Below, piece after piece: positions 32,132 to 34,905 of a stretch of 34,905 nt of DNA; positions within the stretch are counted from its first letter, which is position 1, and the number at the start of each line of letters is the position of its first letter. This DNA comes from Leptospira interrogans serovar Manilae. Its GTDB lineage: Bacteria; Spirochaetota; Leptospiria; Leptospirales; Leptospiraceae. The translations under genes and the position numbers were made by a program. The notes beneath the pieces were generated by a model. That model ran no database searches and had not been told where the DNA came from. It worked only from the letters and a program-made list of their open reading frames with translations. The DNA lies in NCBI GenBank assembly GCA_945887855.1, contig CAMCZP010000024.1, forward strand, positions 1-34,905, read 5' to 3'.

Positions 32132-33640
32132 ATGTCATCTGCACGTAAAAGTATTATTTTATTTTTAATCTTTGTTCTATTCGACCATTTCTTTTGGGAG
32201 GTTTTGTTTTGGAAGATACCCAATGAAGCATCCTGGGGAACTGATTTTTTTTATAACTATGTCTATGAGAAGAAAAGGTTGGAAGCGGGAAAGGAATCAA
32301 AGGAGCGAATTCTTGTACTTGGTAGCAGTGTGGCAAGATATTCTTTTGATACTTCTGTTTTAGAGGCATATCTAGAAACAAAGGGAGTAAAAAAAGAAGT
32401 AAGGATTCTATCTCATGCGGGACTTACACCTATGGATGCCTATGCACAGAGAGACTCTATTGAAAAAATGCAACCTTCTCTCCTTGTGTATCCTCTCAAC
32501 TTTGTGGACTTTAGAATATTCAGAGCATTCCAGTTGGTTCCCCAACAAAAATTAGAGGAAGTGGACGAAGATATTTTAATTTCCGATTCTTTACAACCAT
32601 CAATCGCTCCCCAAGTACTTTCTGCGTACCCTCTTGAAGCATTGAGAGATTTCTCTCCTTACTTTAGCTTAGATGTTAGGGCAAGTTTTTTATCTGCAGG
32701 TATATTTTCTTTTTACAGATATAGAGAGTTTGGTTTTGATAATTTTAGATATTTGTATACTCATAGAAATTCCCGTAATACAAGATACTATTGGTATCAG
32801 GGAACTCAGATCCCTGAACGGGTGAGTACTTTGGGTTGGACAAAGAAATCTTTTAGCTTTGAAATTCGTCCTTATATGAAAGAGATGGGCTTTTGGGTTC
32901 AGGTAGTTCCTGAGATACTACAAGAAGGCCCATTGGTTATCAATATAAAGTCTGATAGGGATTCTGAAGAATTTATACTGAAAGATGTGGGATGGCAGCA
33001 AATTGTAATCCAAAAAATCGGAGTAGGGGACAAAGTTCGGGCTGAACTTTCTTCAACCTGGAAACCAATCCATGCTCTGGGAGATAGATTTGATTATGCC
33101 AGAGAGGATATGGGAGTTCGTCTACAGGAGACATTTGGTTTGGATACACCCCATAAAAATTTTCACGTAGTACGGGAAGAGAGATCGGAGGATGATCGAT
33201 TTGCAACATTGACAGAGAGAGAATATGAAGATTACTTCCATTTTAGACTCCTGCAAGATTTAGATAACCGTCCCGGACTTGTAGCTATGCAACTATATAA
33301 GGAATCTAAGGAAAGGCTTCATCGGGAAGTATTCCGTCCTTTTTACCAATATAGATTTTTAAAACTCTTCACCGAAGAAATGAAAAAAAGGAAGATCCCT
33401 ACCCTACTCATTTTAAATCCAGAAAACCCCTACTCCCTTGTATGGTACAAAGATTCTCAATATCTTAAAGATGAAATTCGATTTTTAGAAAGTTTAGAAG
33501 GAGAAGGAGTTCAGTTCCTCAATCTCCACTCTTATTTAGATGGAAAAAGTTTTAGTGACTATCACCATCTAACCTACCAAGGAATGGTAAAGATGGCTCC
33601 AGTTTATGCAAAAAAAGTGATACAAATGACTGCTAAATAG
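32132..33640 (+). CDS. SGNH-hydrolase-like partner of the MBOAT acyltransferase
   Basis: 502 residues. One N-terminal transmembrane helix (about 7-27) anchors it facing the periplasm. The SGNH block I appears as VLGSSVARYSF (Ser about 65-66). The C-terminal block V is FSDYHHLTYQG (Asp476, His479). Between them is a large insert of about 250 residues with a beta-rich part. This fits the AlgJ/AlgX/DltD-like role of finishing acyl transfer from an MBOAT protein onto a glycan. A copy of the 96-bp repeat lies 43 bases after its stop. Confidence 0.8.
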   Translation: MSSARKSIILFLIFVLFDHFFWEVLFWKIPNEASWGTDFFYNYVYEKKRLEAGKESKERILVLGSSVARYSFDTSVLEAYLETKGVKKEVRILSHAGLTPMDAYAQRDSIEKMQPSLLVYPLNFVDFRIFRAFQLVPQQKLEEVDEDILISDSLQPSIAPQVLSAYPLEALRDFSPYFSLDVRASFLSAGIFSFYRYREFGFDNFRYLYTHRNSRNTRYYWYQGTQIPERVSTLGWTKKSFSFEIRPYMKEMGFWVQVVPEILQEGPLVINIKSDRDSEEFILKDVGWQQIVIQKIGVGDKVRAELSSTWKPIHALGDRFDYAREDMGVRLQETFGLDTPHKNFHVVREERSEDDRFATLTEREYEDYFHFRLLQDLDNRPGLVAMQLYKESKERLHREVFRPFYQYRFLKLFTEEMKKRKIPTLLILNPENPYSLVWYKDSQYLKDEIRFLESLEGEGVQFLNLHSYLDGKSFSDYHHLTYQGMVKMAPVYAKKVIQMTAK

Positions 33641-33683
33641 ACAAAATATTTATTCTGGATAGGTAACTCTCATTCCAATTAAA

Positions 33684-33779
33684 GACGCAACTGCAATAAC
33701 TATCTTTTTTTTGCCGACAGGCGGAAAAAAGCTTAGGATTGTTGCGAATAAAATTGCAAAAACTGACTTTTTGCAGGAA
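33684..33779 (+). repeat. 96-bp structured repeat, copy 2
   Basis: Matches 13665-13760 at 92 of 96 bases, no gaps. Two of the four changes turn A into G opposite U in the eight-T hairpin, so pairing would survive as G-U in RNA. It follows the acyl-transfer gene pair in the same orientation, as copy 1 follows the acyltransferase-3 gene. Confidence 0.85.
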
Positions 33780-33878
33780 TACTATTAAATATTTAGTAAT
33801 TACTCAGCGAGTTTGGAATTAATCCAAAATACTAAATTTCTTTTTAATTAAAATTTTTCTTTAATCTCAAAACTCTTT

Positions 33879-33921
33879 GTTACTTTTTTTCTTTTCTTTT
33901 TGGAAAGAAAAAAAAAGTAAC
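33879..33921. repeat. T/A-rich inverted repeat
   Basis: GTTACTTTTTTT (33879-33890) and AAAAAAAGTAAC (33910-33921), 12-bp perfect arms with a 19-base spacer that is itself pyrimidine- and then purine-rich. It could act as a bidirectional terminator. Confidence 0.55.
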
Positions 33922-33985
33922 AAAAAAAAGAAAAGAAATCCGGACGGTCGTGGAGCTGGTTCCTGAGCTGGAGTCGAAGGACGGT

Positions 33986-34023
33986 CCCCGAGTAGGGACT
34001 TCTGTTTGTCCCTTATCGAGGGG
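33986..34023. repeat. Hairpin repeat unit A
   Basis: CCCCGAGTAGGGAC ... GTCCCTTATCGAGGGG; GGGAC pairs with GTCCC and CCCC with GGGG. It is a diverged copy of unit B at 34189-34225. Confidence 0.5.
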
Positions 34024-34188
34024 AATCCTCCGGGGTGTTGTAGTACTTTGTAGTTTTTTAGGGTTATGATTAGTTTTGGTATGACTTGTGTCTATATTGT
34101 AATACTTTCTAATCCGTTGGCCTAAGGTCACTCGAAACCAACCTACACAGAAGAAATTACTCTAAACCAATACACAAAAAAATTTGTT

Positions 34189-34225
34189 CCCCGAGTGGGA
34201 CATCTTCTTGTCCTGTATCGAGGGG
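34189..34225. repeat. Hairpin repeat unit B
   Basis: CCCCGAGTGGGACA ... TGTCCTGTATCGAGGGG; GGACA pairs with TGTCC. It differs from unit A by one base in length and in loop bases, while stem pairing is kept. Confidence 0.5.
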
Positions 34226-34389
34226 AAGGGTTGGCCCAATAAGTGTTTTTTAGGCTTAATTTAAATACGTTCAAATATTGTTTTCGTTTTTATTCGGAGA
34301 GTTTCCTTGTAGGTTAGGGAATTAAGGATTATCCCTTTGAACCTCGTATAGACGATTCTGGAAGGTTTTAGAGGCATTTGGGGGGAGTT

Positions 34390-34905
34390 TTAGGAAACTT
34401 TTACGAAGCTACATTTCTTTTTTAGTGGGCAAATTCTACAATCTGGTTCTTTGGGTTTGCAGACTTTTCTTGTGAAGTCTAATAAACCGTAGTTGAATCT
34501 TCTAAATATATATTTTGGTGTAATTCTCTCTGATAACTCATAGATATTTTTTTGTTTTCGGGTTAGGTCGCTGTAGCTAAATCCAAAGAATCTTCCGTAG
34601 AAGCGGACTATGTTGGAATCTATTAATGTATCACGTACTCTGAGATGGAGAGATCGGTAAGCACTGGCAACGTAGGTTCCGACACCGGGTAATTGGAGTA
34701 GGGCTTTTTTTTCGCTTGGGATTTCTTTTGATTGGGATAGGATTTTGGATAAGTTTTGAAATTGGACTTCTCTTTTTGGTAAACCTAAATGTGTAAAAAT
34801 ATTATGGTTGCACCTCTCAAGATATTCTTCAGGTGAGTTATAATTTTCTGTGAAGTTTCTGTATATCGGCTCTACCTGTTCAGCTCTTGTTCTCTGTAAC
34901 ATAAT
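34390..34905 (-). CDS. HhH-GPD DNA glycosylase with Fe-S cluster, N-terminus cut by window end
   Basis: The frame is still open at the last base (Ile codon before Met), so the start is outside. Visible parts: MLQRTRAEQVEPIY, the helix-hairpin-helix LPGVGTYVASAY, the catalytic Asp in LIDSNIVRFYGRFFG, and a C-x6-C-x2-C-x5-C cluster (CKPKEPDCRICPLKKKC). Tyr stands where EndoIII has its lyase Lys (GVGRKTA), so it is probably monofunctional. The pattern recalls MutY relatives and T:G mismatch glycosylases accompanying restriction-modification systems. There is no MutY C-terminal NUDIX-like domain. Confidence 0.88.
   Translation of the reverse strand: MMLQRTRAEQVEPIYRNFTENYNSPEEYLERCNHNIFTHLGLPKREVQFQNLSKILSQSKEIPSEKKALLQLPGVGTYVASAYRSLHLRVRDTLIDSNIVRFYGRFFGFSYSDLTRKQKNIYELSERITPKYIFRRFNYGLLDFTRKVCKPKEPDCRICPLKKKCSFVKVS

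Larger units (their letters stand above)
33641..34389. other. Long noncoding, hairpin-rich region
   Basis: 749 bases with no convincing gene. It contains the second 96-bp repeat, a T/A-rich inverted repeat (33879-33921), a sequence whose complement contains CTTCGACTCCAGCTCAGGAA (like hairpin repeats scattered through many bacterial genomes), and two related hairpins (33986-34023 and 34189-34225). A minus-strand frame at 33880-34131 is Ser/Thr and Phe runs and is judged spurious. Confidence 0.6.

Noticed and set aside
33880..34131. 83-codon minus-strand frame in the noncoding block
   Set aside because: Runs of Ser/Thr, Phe and Lys that come from the T/A-rich inverted repeat and hairpins; no ribosome site.
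1..34905. CRISPR array, tRNA or rRNA genes
   Set aside because: No regularly spaced repeats apart from the coding fibre repeats, and no cloverleaf or rRNA-like sequence was recognised by eye.

Overview
The window looks like chromosomal DNA of a spirochete of the Leptospiraceae, probably a Leptospira-like species. This is inference from AT-rich, tightly packed genes, frequent TTG starts, an archaeal/fungal-type Asd, loose spirochete-style lipoprotein signals, and ParA/ParB plus a plasmid-type initiator close to housekeeping genes (asd, metF, trpE/trpG, pyk). From general knowledge, Leptospira carry a small second chromosome with plasmid-type replication and some essential genes including asd. 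The replication locus of such a replicon is the best reading, but a cointegrate or large plasmid is not excluded.

Layout. 1-6.3 kb: end of a sensor histidine kinase, an SDR oxidoreductase, an alpha/beta-hydrolase, trpE-trpG type synthase genes, a DUF3332 lipoprotein and a small DUF883/YqjE-like membrane set. 6.3-12.3 kb: a compact minus-strand operon: cyclic-nucleotide-binding protein, ExbB/MotA-like channel, Asd, an unknown 644-residue protein, pyruvate kinase, NarL-type regulator. 12.5-13.8 kb: an acyltransferase-3 gene followed by the first copy of a 96-bp structured repeat. 13.8-16.2 kb: parA-parB-DUF1569, with an excellent parS-like palindrome both upstream of parA and inside parB. 16.4-20.4 kb: outer-membrane protein, helical-repeat protein, polytopic membrane protein, metF. 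20.4-22.9 kb: a fibre-like protein with discoidin-like modules and eight 32-residue repeats. 23.1-25.9 kb: replication initiator plus a second parB-parA pair. Between rep and parB lies a region with a sigma70-type promoter for rep and an opposing promoter-hairpin-U-tract unit that predicts a short antisense RNA against the rep leader. 26.1-29.4 kb: a divergent cluster with a degenerate NtrC-like protein, two tandem paralogues and a small protein, all of unknown function. 29.4-33.6 kb: DnaQ-like exonuclease, a small zinc-ribbon-like protein, an AlgI-type MBOAT acyltransferase and its SGNH-like partner, followed by the second copy of the 96-bp repeat. 33.7-34.4 kb: noncoding hairpin-rich DNA. 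34.4 kb to the end: an Fe-S HhH-GPD DNA glycosylase cut by the window edge.

The most interesting parts are the replication-control region (24.0-24.3 kb), two dissimilar parABS loci 8-9 kb apart, the repeat found after two acyl-transfer loci, and the unassigned gene cluster diverging from parA.
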